A DNA stretch of 64,000 bases from positions 62,001-126,000 of the forward strand of contig JACPFT010000013.1 of the NCBI GenBank assembly GCA_016182845.1. Direction: 5' to 3'. Both the position numbers and the translations under genes were made by a program. The DNA comes from Gammaproteobacteria bacterium (lineage in GTDB: Bacteria; Pseudomonadota; Gammaproteobacteria; Enterobacterales; Permianibacteraceae). The notes under the pieces are model-generated. The model saw only the letters and a program-made list of their open reading frames with translations, was not told the DNA's origin and did no database searches. Below are positions 17,573 through 30,055 of this stretch, in pieces; the stretch's first letter is position 1; each line of letters opens with the position of its first letter.

Positions 17573-18378
17573 ATCCGCTGGCGGCCCAGCCAGCGCCGGC
17601 CCGGTTCCAGGACGATGGGCGTCAGGGCATGGGCCGCCTCGATGCAGAGGAAATGCCGCCACTCTTCCTCGCCCAGATCCCCGAGAGCCTGAGCCCGCAC
17701 CGCCCCCGGATTCCAGATCACGGTCTCGGTGAAGCCTTCCATGGAGAAGCGCAGCCGGTGTTCGCCGTCGACGAGGCTCAGGGGCTGGGCCGAGCGGTAG
17801 ATGCGATCCAGCTCGCCCAGGGGCGCAAGCCGCGCCTCCCGCTCGATGGCGTCGCGGCCTAGGGCGCTGTCGCGGTAAATGCAGCCCTCCAGGCCCTCCA
17901 GGCGCACCGACTCCACGTCGCGCACCGCGAAATAGCCATGCAGGGCCGCCGTGAAACCGAAGGCCGTGGCGCCCGGATTGAACACCGACAGATCCAGCTC
18001 CAGCGCGTCGGCGTCGGCGGCCAGACGCAGGCAGAGCTCGTAGGCATGGGGAAAGTCGCCATCGGTGTGGTGCGTGCTGGATAGATGCAGCTCGGCCCAG
18101 GCCTGGCCCGACTCGGTCAGGCCCGTGGCGGCCAGATGCCAGGGCGCCAGGCGCGCGAAGCCATGCTTGGGCAGGAGGCCGAAATCGGCGAACTGGGGAA
18201 AGATCACGGGCACGCCGCCGCGTATGGCCCCGCCCTCCCGGTACTCGGCCCGGGAGCTCAGGAACAGCAGCTCGCGGCCGGCGGCCCGCCAGGACAGGAG
18301 CTGGCCGCCGTGACGGCAGAAGCTTAGGCGTGCGCCATCCGCCGCCGCGAGCTCCACCGGCTCGAAGCGCTCAGGCAT
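17557..18378 (-). CDS. D-hexose-6-phosphate mutarotase (YeaD family)
   Basis: A 273-residue galactose-mutarotase-like enzyme. Signature parts are G-A-I-R-G-G-V-P-V-I-F-P-Q-F, the K-H-G-F-A-R segment with a catalytic-type His, and the H-x-Y-F segment in the middle. It should interconvert alpha and beta anomers of glucose-6-phosphate in the cytoplasm. The ATG at 18378 is preferred because it lies just past the pilU stop at 18386, while an earlier in-frame ATG would overlap pilU. It is likely co-transcribed with pilU. Confidence 0.85.
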   Translation of the reverse strand: MPERFEPVELAAADGARLSFCRHGGQLLSWRAAGRELLFLSSRAEYREGGAIRGGVPVIFPQFADFGLLPKHGFARLAPWHLAATGLTESGQAWAELHLSSTHHTDGDFPHAYELCLRLAADADALELDLSVFNPGATAFGFTAALHGYFAVRDVESVRLEGLEGCIYRDSALGRDAIEREARLAPLGELDRIYRSAQPLSLVDGEHRLRFSMEGFTETVIWNPGAVRAQALGDLGEEEWRHFLCIEAAHALTPIVLEPGRRWLGRQRIQRVS

Positions 18379-18385
18379 GGAGGAC

Positions 18386-19516
18386 TCAGCGCCGGGCGCC
18401 ATCCACGGTCATGCGCTCGAAGGCGCCCCGTTCGCCGGCCATGACATCGCCCTTGTTGGCGTCCAGCTTGATCATCAGGCGCAGATCGTTGGGCGCGTCG
18501 GCATGGTGCAGGGCGTCCTCGTAGGTGATCTGGCCGGACTTGTAGAGCTTGAACAGGGACTGGTCGAAAGTCTGCATGCCCAGTTCGTTGGACTTGGAAA
18601 TCAGCTCCTTGAGCAGATGCACCTCGCCCTTGCGGATGTGATCGGCCATGAGCGGCGTATTGATCAGCACCTCCATGGCCACCACGCGCCCCGTGCCATC
18701 CGGCGTCGGGATCAGCTGCTGGGCGACGATGGCCTTCAGGTTCAGGGACAGATCCATGAGCACCTGGCCCTGCTTGTCCTTGGAGAAGAAGTGCAGGATG
18801 CGGTCCAGGGCCTGGTTGGCGTTGTTGGCGTGCAGGGTGCACAGGGCCAGGTGGCCGGTCTCGGCGAAGGCCACGGCGTAGTTCATGGTCTCGGGGGTAC
18901 GCACCTCGCCGATCAGGATCACATCCGGCGCCTGGCGCAGGGTGTTCTTCAGGGCCACCTCGAAATTGTCCGTGTCTATGCCCACCTCGCGCTGGGTGAT
19001 GATGCACTTGTCATGCTGGTGCACGAACTCGATGGGATCCTCGATGGTGATGATATGGCCGGTGGAATTGCGGTTGCGATGCCCGATCAGGGCCGCCAGG
19101 GAGGTGGATTTACCGGTGCCCGTGGCGCCCACGAAGATCACCAGGCCGCGCTTGGTCATGGCGATGTCCTTGAGGATCTCCGGCAGCTTCAGTTCGTCGA
19201 TGGTGGGGATCGTGGTCTCGATGCGGCGCAGGACCATGCCCACCTGGTTGCGCTGCTGGAAGGCGCTGACGCGGAAACGGCCGACGCCGCTGGCCGAGAT
19301 GGCGAAATTGCACTCGCGGGTACGCGAGAAATCGCGGCGCTGCTCCTCGTTCATCACCGAGAGCACGACCTCGCGCGCCTTCTCCGCCGGCAGGGCATTC
19401 TGGGTCACGGGCAGGATCTTGCCATTCACCTTCAGGCAGGGCGGCACGCCGGCGGTGATGAACAGATCCGAAGCACGCTTCTGGACCATGAGTTTGAGCA
19501 GGGATTCGAAATTCAT
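18386..19516 (-). CDS. pilU: type IV pilus retraction ATPase paralogue PilU
   Basis: A 376-residue secretion-type ATPase. Walker A G-A-T-G-T-G-K-S-T lies at about 130-138, with Asp-box, Walker B and His-box regions following (G-E-V-R-T-P-E-T, and C-T-L-H-A-N-N). The C-terminal extension beyond the PilT length, including the charged M-I-K-L-D-A-N segment, is typical of PilU. PilU works with PilT to power pilus retraction at the cytoplasmic base. Four extra residues precede the chosen ATG in the longer reading frame. It lies downstream of pilT on the same strand. Confidence 0.95.
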   Translation of the reverse strand: MNFESLLKLMVQKRASDLFITAGVPPCLKVNGKILPVTQNALPAEKAREVVLSVMNEEQRRDFSRTRECNFAISASGVGRFRVSAFQQRNQVGMVLRRIETTIPTIDELKLPEILKDIAMTKRGLVIFVGATGTGKSTSLAALIGHRNRNSTGHIITIEDPIEFVHQHDKCIITQREVGIDTDNFEVALKNTLRQAPDVILIGEVRTPETMNYAVAFAETGHLALCTLHANNANQALDRILHFFSKDKQGQVLMDLSLNLKAIVAQQLIPTPDGTGRVVAMEVLINTPLMADHIRKGEVHLLKELISKSNELGMQTFDQSLFKLYKSGQITYEDALHHADAPNDLRLMIKLDANKGDVMAGERGAFERMTVDGARR

Positions 19517-19717
19517 ATACGGCACCACGGTAGGCCGGGCATGCGCTCATGCCGGCCGGACTGGAAAAAAGCCGACACGCCGGAAGACGGTTGTTCCGGG
19601 GCCGGTCACACCACGGGGGCATGACGCGCATCAACATGCGCGCATCCCCGTTTTCCCGCCGGCGCTCATCGAGTCCGGCGGGGTCTGCGCCACAGCGATG
19701 TTTCGGGCTGGACGCGC

Positions 19718-20752
19718 TTAGAAATCAGCCTTCTGCTTGGCCTTCTCGCGGGCATCCAGGCGCGTGATCAGGCCCTTGGACACCAGTTCCTTGAGGCATT
19801 GATCCAGGGTCTGCATGCCGTCCTTGGCGCCAGTCTGGATCGAGGAATACATCTGCGCCACCTTGTCCTCGCGGATCAGGTTACGAATGGCCGGCGTGCC
19901 GATCATGATCTCGTGGGCCGCGACGCGGCCGCCGCCCACCTTCTTGATCAGGGTCTGGGCGATGACCGCGTTCAGGGACTCGGAGAGCATGGAACGCACC
20001 ATGTCCTTCTCCGCCGCCGGGAACACGTCGATGATACGGTCGATGGTCTTGGCCGCGCTGGTGGTGTGCAGGGTGCCGAACACCATGTGGCCGGTCTCGG
20101 CGGCGGTCAGGGCCAGGCGTATGGTTTCCAGATCGCGCATTTCACCGACCAGGATCACGTCCGGGTCCTCGCGCAGGGCCGAGCGCAGGGCGTTGTTGAA
20201 GCCCAGGGTGTCGCGGTGTACCTCGCGCTGGTTGATCAGGCATTTCTTCGATTCGTGAACGAATTCGATGGGATCCTCGATGGTGAGGATGTGGTGATAT
20301 TTATTGTTGTTCACGTAGTCGATCATGGCCGCCAGTGTCGTGGACTTGCCCGAACCGGTGGGGCCGGTCACCAGGCAGAGGCCGCGCGGCGCGCTGGAGA
20401 TCTCCTTGAACACGCCGGGGCAGTTCAGCTCTTCCAGGCTCAGGACCTGGGAGGGAATGGTACGGAACACGGCACCGGCGCCGCGGTTCTGGTTGAAGGC
20501 ATTGACGCGGAAACGGGCGACCCCGGGCAGCTCGAAGGAGAAATCGGTCTCGAAGAACTCTTCGTAGTCCTTGCGCTGCTTGTCGTTCATGATGTCATAG
20601 ACCAGGCTATGCACCATCTTGTGATCCAGGGGCGGGATATTGATGCGCCGCACGTCGCCGTCCACGCGGATCATGGGCGGCAGGCCGGCGGACAGATGCA
20701 AGTCCGATGCCTTGTTTTTGACACTGAAAGCCAACAGCTCGGTAATATCCAT
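19718..20752 (-). CDS. pilT: type IV pilus retraction ATPase PilT
   Basis: A 344-residue hexameric ATPase with Walker A G-P-T-G-S-G-K-S-T at 130-138, the A-I-R-N-L-I-R-E PilT signature near residue 290, and conserved His-box T-L-H-T-T. Length and sequence match PilT. It drives twitching motility and DNA uptake by depolymerising the pilus. Only 29 bases separate it from the divergent yggS gene, so its promoter must lie partly within or next to that gene's start. About 200 bases separate it from pilU. Confidence 0.97.
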   Translation of the reverse strand: MDITELLAFSVKNKASDLHLSAGLPPMIRVDGDVRRINIPPLDHKMVHSLVYDIMNDKQRKDYEEFFETDFSFELPGVARFRVNAFNQNRGAGAVFRTIPSQVLSLEELNCPGVFKEISSAPRGLCLVTGPTGSGKSTTLAAMIDYVNNNKYHHILTIEDPIEFVHESKKCLINQREVHRDTLGFNNALRSALREDPDVILVGEMRDLETIRLALTAAETGHMVFGTLHTTSAAKTIDRIIDVFPAAEKDMVRSMLSESLNAVIAQTLIKKVGGGRVAAHEIMIGTPAIRNLIREDKVAQMYSSIQTGAKDGMQTLDQCLKELVSKGLITRLDAREKAKQKADF

Positions 20753-20781
20753 CGCTTCCCCAACAGGCCGTTCTTGTAAAT

Positions 20782-21480
20782 ATGGAAACTATAGCATCCC
20801 GACTCGCCGCCGTTCGCGCTCGAATCGCGGCGGCCGAAGCAAAAGCGCGCCGTCCCGCCGGTAGCGTGCGCCTCCTGGCGGTGAGCAAGACCTACGGCGC
20901 GGACGCCGTGCGCGAGGCCCATGCCGCCGGCCAGTCGGCCTTCGGCGAGAACTACGTCCAGGAGGGCGCGGCCAAGCTCGCCGCCTGCGCCGACCTGCCC
21001 CTGGCCTGGCATTTCATCGGCCCGCTGCAGGCCAACAAGACCCGCGCCGTCGCGGAAGCCTTCGCCTGGGTGCAGAGCGTCGATCGGGAGCGCATCGCCC
21101 GCCGCCTGGCGGAACAGCGCCCGGCCCATCTGCCGCCGCTCAATGTCTGTCTGCAGGTCAATATCAGCGGCGAGGCCAGCAAGTCCGGCATCGCCCCCGC
21201 CGAGCTTCCGGCCCTGGCCGACCAGGTCGCGGCCCTGCCGGGCTTGGCGCTGCGCGGCCTCATGGCCATCCCCGAGGCGACGGAGGACGAGGCGGCACAG
21301 CGCCGCGCCTTCGCCGCCCTGCGCGGCCTCTTCGAGCGCCTCCGGGCCACGCATCCCGGGCTCGACACCCTGTCCATGGGCATGAGCGGCGATCTGGAAG
21401 CCGCCATCGCCGAGGGCGCGACCCTGGTGCGCGTGGGCACGGCGATCTTCGGCAGCCGCACGCAGGGGCAGTTGTTATAA
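20782..21480 (+). CDS. yggS: PLP homeostasis protein (YggS/PLPBP)
   Basis: A 232-residue alanine-racemase-like barrel. The PLP lysine is Lys36 in L-A-V-S-K-T. The F-G-E-N-Y-V-Q-E motif and the S-M-G-M-S-x-D motif with following L-V-R-V-G-T are diagnostic. The family buffers free pyridoxal phosphate and has no known catalytic reaction. It is divergent from pilT and followed after 38 bases by proC, the order seen in Pseudomonas. Confidence 0.96.
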   Translation: METIASRLAAVRARIAAAEAKARRPAGSVRLLAVSKTYGADAVREAHAAGQSAFGENYVQEGAAKLAACADLPLAWHFIGPLQANKTRAVAEAFAWVQSVDRERIARRLAEQRPAHLPPLNVCLQVNISGEASKSGIAPAELPALADQVAALPGLALRGLMAIPEATEDEAAQRRAFAALRGLFERLRATHPGLDTLSMGMSGDLEAAIAEGATLVRVGTAIFGSRTQGQLL

Positions 21481-21518
21481 TCCAGCGCTTCATGAAAATC
21501 CCTGGCGGCAAGAACAAA

Positions 21519-22340
21519 ATGCGAAACCCATCGCAAATCGCCTTTCTCGGCGCCGGCAACCTGGCCCAGAGCCTGGTCGCCGGCCTATTGGCCCAGGGCC
21601 ATCCCGCCGCCGCCCTGCGCGCCACGCGCCGTGGGCCTGAGCAGCAAGAGGCCTTGCGCACCCGCTTCGGCATCGCCGCCGACGGCGACAACCGTGAGGC
21701 AGCGGCCTGGGCCGAGCTCGTCGTGCTGGCGGTGAAGCCCCAGCAGCTGGCGGCGCTCTGCGCCGAGTTGGCCGCGGTCGACTTCACCGGCAAGCTGGTG
21801 ATCTCGGTGGCCGCCGGCGCCACGACGGCCCTCATCGCCAAGCACCTGGGCCAGAGCCCGGCCATGGTGCGCGCCATGCCCAACACCCCCAGCCGCATCG
21901 GCCTGGGTGCGACAGGCCTGTACGCCACTCCCGCCGTGAGCCCGGCGCAGAAGGCCGAGGCCGAGGCTCTGTTCCAGGCCGTGGGCACGACCGCCTGGCT
22001 CGCCGACGAGGGGTTGATGGACGTGGTGACCGCCGTGGCCGGCTCCGGACCGGCTTATTATTTCGCCTTTATGGAGGCCATGCAGGCGGCTGCCGTAAAC
22101 CTGGGCCTGGACGAGGCCACCGCCCGGATCCTGGTCAAGCAGACCGCCCTGGGCGCCGTCAGCCTGGCGGAGCGCAGTGCCGAGGATCTGGCCGAGCTGC
22201 GCCGGCAAGTCACATCAAAGGGCGGCACCACCGCCGCCGCCCTGGCCCGCTTCGAGGCCGGGGACCTGAACGGCCTGGTGCTGGACGCCTTGAGCGTAGC
22301 CACGGCTCGGGGCCGGGAGCTGGCCCAGGCTCTGGATTGA
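21519..22340 (+). CDS. proC: pyrroline-5-carboxylate reductase
   Basis: A 273-residue enzyme that reduces pyrroline-5-carboxylate to proline with NAD(P)H. The Rossmann motif F-L-G-A-G-N starts at residue 9. The A-G-S-G-P-A-Y segment and the late V-T-S-K-G-G-T-T signature confirm the family. The ATG at 21519 gives the standard short N-terminus; another ATG at 21492 would add nine residues and has no better ribosome site. Confidence 0.96.
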   Translation: MRNPSQIAFLGAGNLAQSLVAGLLAQGHPAAALRATRRGPEQQEALRTRFGIAADGDNREAAAWAELVVLAVKPQQLAALCAELAAVDFTGKLVISVAAGATTALIAKHLGQSPAMVRAMPNTPSRIGLGATGLYATPAVSPAQKAEAEALFQAVGTTAWLADEGLMDVVTAVAGSGPAYYFAFMEAMQAAAVNLGLDEATARILVKQTALGAVSLAERSAEDLAELRRQVTSKGGTTAAALARFEAGDLNGLVLDALSVATARGRELAQALD

Positions 22341-22355
22341 TGCCGATTCCCCCTC

Positions 22356-22380
22356 CCCCTCTCCCGCGAGGGGAGAGGGG
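22356..22380. repeat. CCCCTCTCCC hairpin repeat after proC
   Basis: CCCCTCTCCC at 22356-22365 pairs perfectly with GGGAGAGGGG at 22371-22380. The same hairpin recurs at 45869-45893. Such stems are frequent between genes; no T-run follows. Confidence 0.7.
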
Positions 22381-22440
22381 GGAAGAAATACGAATAAAAC
22401 CCGCGATTAGACCAGCGACAAACCGACAACGAGACAACCC

Positions 22441-22971
22441 ATGCACGACGCCTTCGCCTTCCTGATCCAAGCCGTCTTCAGCCTGTACATCGGCGTGGTG
22501 CTGATGCGCCTGTTCCTGCAATGGGTGCGCGCCGATTTCTACAATCCCCTGAGCCAGTTCGTGGTCAAGGCCACCAACCCCTTGCTCCTGCCCTTGCGCC
22601 GCATCATTCCCGGCTTCGGCGGCGTCGATCTGGCCTCCCTGGTGCTGGCCTATCTGCTGGCGGTGATCGAGACCCTGCTGCTCTACGGCTTAGCGCCGGT
22701 GCTCTTCGTGCTGTTCAAGTCGGCCCTGATCGTGGTGGGCACGACCTTCAACCTGTTCTTCTATCTGGTCATCGCCCAGGCTCTCTTGAGCTGGATCGCC
22801 GCCGGCCACAACCCGGCCATGCGCGTGCTGGATCAGCTCACCGAGCCGGTGCTGCGCCCCATCCGTCGGGTGCTCCCGCCCATAGGCGGCCTGGATCTCT
22901 CGCCCCTGGTTTTCCTCTTGCTGATGGGCTTCCTGGCCCGGCTTTTGAGCGCCTACGGCATCGCCATCTAG
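22441..22971 (+). CDS. yggT: YggT family integral membrane protein
   Basis: A 176-residue membrane protein made of two related halves, each with a pair of hydrophobic helices. The motif N-P-L-S-x-F-V-V-K-A-T-N-P-L near residues 33-48 and the T-E-P-V-L-R-P-I-R-R-V-L-P segment in the second half are characteristic of YGGT repeats. Its role is not firmly known; in E. coli it has been linked to osmotic tolerance. The yggS-proC-yggT order is conserved. Confidence 0.93.
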   Translation: MHDAFAFLIQAVFSLYIGVVLMRLFLQWVRADFYNPLSQFVVKATNPLLLPLRRIIPGFGGVDLASLVLAYLLAVIETLLLYGLAPVLFVLFKSALIVVGTTFNLFFYLVIAQALLSWIAAGHNPAMRVLDQLTEPVLRPIRRVLPPIGGLDLSPLVFLLLMGFLARLLSAYGIAI

Positions 22972-23013
22972 ACCAAGGGCGGAAAACGCCCGACCAGCTG
23001 TCAAATCAAAGAC

Positions 23014-23041
23014 TTGGCATAGCACTAGGTTTTGCTACACT
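23014..23041 (+). promoter_or_regulatory. sigma70-type promoter for the dynamin-like gene
   Basis: TTGGCA at 23014-23019 (five of six to consensus) and TACACT at 23036-23041 (four of six) are separated by 16 bases, about 45 bases before the ATG at 23087. It gives the dynamin gene its own promoter, separate from yggT. Confidence 0.55.
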
Positions 23042-23086
23042 CGAAACCATGCTGCCATAGGCTCGTCTTATCTCAACGAGGTAGTC

Positions 23087-25060
23087 ATGGAAACCGCTGC
23101 GTTCAAATCCCAGGTCCAGGCCTTCGATGACTGGAAAGACGGCCTGGCCAAGAATTTGGAGAGTTTCCGCCTCTGGCTGCGCCGCAACCAGCTGTTCCAG
23201 CCCGAGACCGATCTGCGTCTCTACCACATGCTGGAGACCCTGCGCAGCGACTACCTGACCATCGCCTTCGTGGGCGAGTTCTCGCGCGGCAAGACCGAGC
23301 TGATCAACGCCATTTTCTTCTCCGAGTATGGCCAGCGCATCCTGCCTTCCGACGCAGGGCGCACCACCATGTGCCCCACCGAGCTGTTCTTCGACCGCGA
23401 CAGCAAGCTGTCCTATATCCGCCTCCTGCCCATCGAGACCCGGCTCAAGGACATCGCCCTGGCGGACTACAAGACCATGCCCGGGCATTGGGTCGAGCTG
23501 CCGCTCATCACCAATTCGGCGGCGGACATGGCCCAGGCCATGGCCACCATCACCCAGACCAAGCGCGTCAGCTTCACCCAGGCCGTGGCCCTGGGCTTCG
23601 ACAAGGAGACCTTGAGCAAGTCCAAGGATCCGGACGGCTACGTGGCCATCCCGGCCTGGCGCCATGCCTTGATCTCCTTCCCCCATCCGCTCTTGTCGCG
23701 GGGCCTGTGCATCCTCGACACCCCCGGCCTGAACGCCCTGGGCTCGGAGCCGGAGCTGACCTTGAGCCTCTTGCCCAAGGCCCAGGCCATCGTCTTCGTC
23801 CTGGCCGCCGACACCGGCGTCACCGCCAGCGACATGGCCATCTGGGAGGAGCACATCGCCCAGCTGAAGTCCAAGCCGAATCTCGGCGTCTATGCCGTGC
23901 TCAATAAGATCGACTCGCTCTGGGACGAGCTGGAGGGCGAGAAGCGCGCGGAATCGTCCCTGCAGCGCATCCTCGAACTCACCGGACGCCAGCTGCAGCT
24001 GCAGGCCGCCGACGTCCTGCCGGTCTCGGCCCAGAAGGGGCTCTTGGCCAAGGTGCGCCAGGACCAGGGCCTCTTGGCCAAGACCCGCCTGGGCGAGCTG
24101 GAGAAAATCCTGTCCGAGGCCCTCTTGGGCAACAAGCAGCAGGCGCTCTGGGAGTCGGTGGTGCGCGATGCCGGCGAGCTGCTCACCGATAATGCCCGGG
24201 CCCTGGAGAAGCGCCGGGATCAGCTCAGTCTGCAGCGCAACGAGATCGAGCGGGCGCGGGGCATCAGCCAACACCAGCTGGCCGAGCTCCTGGAACAGAA
24301 TCAATCGACCCTGGCCGAGTACAAGAAGCGCATTCTCAGCCTGAAGCCCAGCCAGCGCCTGATGGAGCGCCAGACGCGCATCATGCTTGGCCACATCAAT
24401 CCCGGCCTCATGAACCAGAAGATCGAGCAGACCCGCCATGAGCTGGTGGGCGCCTGGACCACCATCGGCATGCACCGGGTCATCCACAATTTCTTCGATA
24501 GCCTGGAAGCGGTCATGAGCGAGCTGATGCGCGAGGCCGAGCTGTCCAACAAGATGGCCGAGTCCATCTACCGCAAGTTCCAGGAAGAGCATCAGATGGA
24601 GCTCCTGGCGCCCAAGCTCATCGTCTCGCGCCGCTACCAGCGCCAGCTGCAGCTGATCCTCCAGGAGTCGCAGCAGTTCAACGAGAGCCTGGTGCTCACC
24701 CTCTCCGAGCAGAGCTTCATGATCCGGCGCTTCTTCGCCACCACGGTCAGCCGAACCCTGGAACTGCTCAACACGGTGCGCCGGGACCTGATCCACTGGA
24801 GCCAGAGCGTGATGTCGCCCCTGCTCCAGCAGCTGCACGAGCAAAGGGATCTCATCGATCGCCATGTCCAGGATCTGGGGGCCCTGCAACAGGACGGCGC
24901 CACCGCCGCCGGGCGCCTGCGCGCCCTCAACACCCTGGTGCTGGAGCTGGATCAGGAACTGGCCCAGGGGCGCTTCCTGGCCAGCCAGCTGACGCCGCCG
25001 GTCCTGCCGGCCAGCGTGTCGCCCAGCAATGTGGTGGATCTTGCGCGCTTACGGCGCTGA
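23087..25060 (+). CDS. bacterial dynamin-like GTPase
   Basis: A 657-residue protein. The GTPase domain has G1 G-E-F-S-R-G-K-T at 63-70, a T-T-M-C-P-T-E switch region, G3 D-T-P-G-L-N near 210 and G4 N-K-I-D near 273. The rest is long, charged and predicted helical (about 350-620), with no transmembrane segment, resembling the stalk of bacterial dynamin-like proteins. These proteins bind and remodel membranes, and some protect against membrane damage or phage. It sits between yggT and a histidine kinase, where Pseudomonas has metX-metW further along. Cargo and location are unknown. Confidence 0.82.
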   Translation: METAAFKSQVQAFDDWKDGLAKNLESFRLWLRRNQLFQPETDLRLYHMLETLRSDYLTIAFVGEFSRGKTELINAIFFSEYGQRILPSDAGRTTMCPTELFFDRDSKLSYIRLLPIETRLKDIALADYKTMPGHWVELPLITNSAADMAQAMATITQTKRVSFTQAVALGFDKETLSKSKDPDGYVAIPAWRHALISFPHPLLSRGLCILDTPGLNALGSEPELTLSLLPKAQAIVFVLAADTGVTASDMAIWEEHIAQLKSKPNLGVYAVLNKIDSLWDELEGEKRAESSLQRILELTGRQLQLQAADVLPVSAQKGLLAKVRQDQGLLAKTRLGELEKILSEALLGNKQQALWESVVRDAGELLTDNARALEKRRDQLSLQRNEIERARGISQHQLAELLEQNQSTLAEYKKRILSLKPSQRLMERQTRIMLGHINPGLMNQKIEQTRHELVGAWTTIGMHRVIHNFFDSLEAVMSELMREAELSNKMAESIYRKFQEEHQMELLAPKLIVSRRYQRQLQLILQESQQFNESLVLTLSEQSFMIRRFFATTVSRTLELLNTVRRDLIHWSQSVMSPLLQQLHEQRDLIDRHVQDLGALQQDGATAAGRLRALNTLVLELDQELAQGRFLASQLTPPVLPASVSPSNVVDLARLRR

Positions 25061-25088
25061 GGTTGTTTGAATTCTTGGTGGCACGCAG

Positions 25089-25228
25089 CCAAAGAGCCCT
25101 TCGATACGGTGCTGCGCACCTACTCAGGGCGAACGGGACTGAAGGTGGGCCGTTCGTGCTGAGTAGCGCCTCTTGGGCGCGTATCGAAGCACGTGCTATG
25201 ACGCCAATGTCAGAGTATGCCCCGGCCC
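25089..25228. repeat. REP-like long imperfect hairpin, copy B
   Basis: It contains the same ordered words as the copy at 16278-16419: AAAGAGCCCTTCGATACG, CTACTCAGGGCGAACGG, CCGTTCGTGCTGAGTAGCGC, CGTATCGAAGCAC and a conserved tail. It fills most of the 249-base gap between the dynamin and histidine kinase genes. The outer TTAACCGCCAAG arms seen around copy A are absent. Confidence 0.8.
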
Positions 25229-25309
25229 TATCACTCCAATCTTCCCCACGCCAGGCCTAGCCAACGGCAGCTACACTGATTTTATCGATCCCTCGCAAGG
25301 GTGCGGCCT

Positions 25310-28595
<3,286 letters not shown>

Positions 28596-28603
<8 letters not shown>

Positions 28604-29519
28604 GGACAGCCTCTCGGCAGATCTCGCCACGATCCTGGTGGTGGAGGATTGCGCGCCCAATATCCGCCTGCTGGCCGAGGTCCTGCAACCCGAGTACCGG
28701 ATCACCTTCGCGACCAATGGCCAGGATGCCCTGGAGCGGCTGCGGGAGCAGGTGCCGGACATGGTGCTGCTGGACGTCATGCTGCCGGACATGGACGGCT
28801 ACGAGATCTGCCGGCGCATCAAGAACGCGCCGGAAACCCAGGACGTGCCGGTGATCTTCCTCACCGCCATGCGCATGGAGGAGCACGAGACCCGTGGCCT
28901 GGAGCTGGGCGCGGTGGACTATATCTGCAAACCCTATTCGCCCGGCGTGGTGCGCGCGCGGGTCAAGGCCCACATGGATCTGAAGCGCCACCGCGACGCC
29001 CTGCGCGAGCTGGCCCTGGCCGACGGCCTGACCGGCATAGCCAACCGCCGCCGCTTCGACGAGTTCCTGGCCATGGAATGGGGACGGGCCATACGGGAGA
29101 GCGCGCCCATCAGCCTGATGCTGATCGACATCGACCATTTCAAGCCGCTCAACGACGAGCTGAGCCATGCCGCCGGCGACGACTGCCTGCGCCGGGTGGC
29201 GCGCATCCTGGAATCCTGCGTGCGCCGTCCCGCCGATCTGATCGCCCGCTACGGCGGGGACGAATTCGCCGCCGTGCTGCCCAAGACCGCCGGACTGGGC
29301 GCACTGCGCATCGGCGAGGTGATGCGCGAGCGCGTGGCCGGCGAGGCCATAGCTCACGGCCACTCGCCGGTCGCCGGCCATGTGACCGTCAGCGTGGGTA
29401 TCGCCAGCACGACGCCGGAACGCCATGCGCGCGTCCCCCTGTTGTTGGAAACCGCCGACAAGGCCTTGTACGAGGCCAAGCGCGGCGGGCGTAACGCCGT
29501 GCACGGCATCGAACTCTAA
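28596..29519 (+). CDS. response regulator with GGDEF diguanylate cyclase output
   Basis: A 307-residue protein with an N-terminal receiver (phosphorylation Asp60 in L-L-D-V-M-L-P) and a C-terminal GGDEF domain: intact G-G-D-E-F at 220-224 and an R-x-x-D inhibitory site at 211-214. It should make cyclic di-GMP with product inhibition. The start at 28596 is chosen because GGAGGGAGA stands directly before it; earlier in-frame ATGs exist within the upstream gene. Overlap with the kinase gene suggests coupling. Confidence 0.94.
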
Positions 29520-29556
29520 GAACTACACTCCCATAGTACCTAGCAAGGAGCTTTCC

Positions 29557-29997
29557 ATGTCCACCGCCCTCTCCCGCTCTATCGCCCTAGCCTCGAGCCT
29601 GTTTTCTCTGGCAGCCGGCGCCGAGCAGGTCCAGATCATGGGCGACTACAAGGTCCATTACAATGCCTTCAATTCCACCTTCCTGAGCCAGGCGGTCGCC
29701 ACCCAATACGGCCTGACTCGCAGCAAACTGCAAGGTGTCATCAATATCGCCGTGCAAAAGCCCGCCGCTGGCAAGGACGTCCCGGTTACCGCAAACTTGA
29801 GGGGCCTGGTGAAAAACGACATCGGTCAGGGCAAGGAGCTGGAAATCCGCGAAATCAAGGACGGCCAGGCGATTTACTACATCGCCAGCTTCAGCCACGG
29901 CGACAACGAAAAACTCGATTTCGAGATCGCCGTCCAGGGCGAAGGCAGGGGCGAGGTCAAGATCCTGAAATTCAGCCAGCTGTTTTTCGCGGACTGA
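29557..29997 (+). CDS. DUF4426 periplasmic protein
   Basis: A 146-residue exported protein: signal peptide to about residue 21 (L-A-A-G-A-E), then a small beta-rich domain with the family segments V-H-Y-N-A-F-N-S-T-F-L and Y-G-L-T-R-S-K. GGAG lies 7 bases before the ATG at 29557. In Pseudomonas it follows metX-metW and precedes rdgB; the rdgB part of that order is kept here. No function is established. Confidence 0.85.
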   Translation: MSTALSRSIALASSLFSLAAGAEQVQIMGDYKVHYNAFNSTFLSQAVATQYGLTRSKLQGVINIAVQKPAAGKDVPVTANLRGLVKNDIGQGKELEIREIKDGQAIYYIASFSHGDNEKLDFEIAVQGEGRGEVKILKFSQLFFAD

Positions 29998-30055
29998 AGC
30001 GCCTCCAGGCCGGCGATGCTATGATCGCCGGCCATTTCTCCCGAGGCTTTAGACC

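Noticed and set aside
23006-24889. Minus-strand open frame of about 630 codons opposite the dynamin gene
   Set aside because: It mirrors the coding frame of a clear GTPase and has no recognisable domain.
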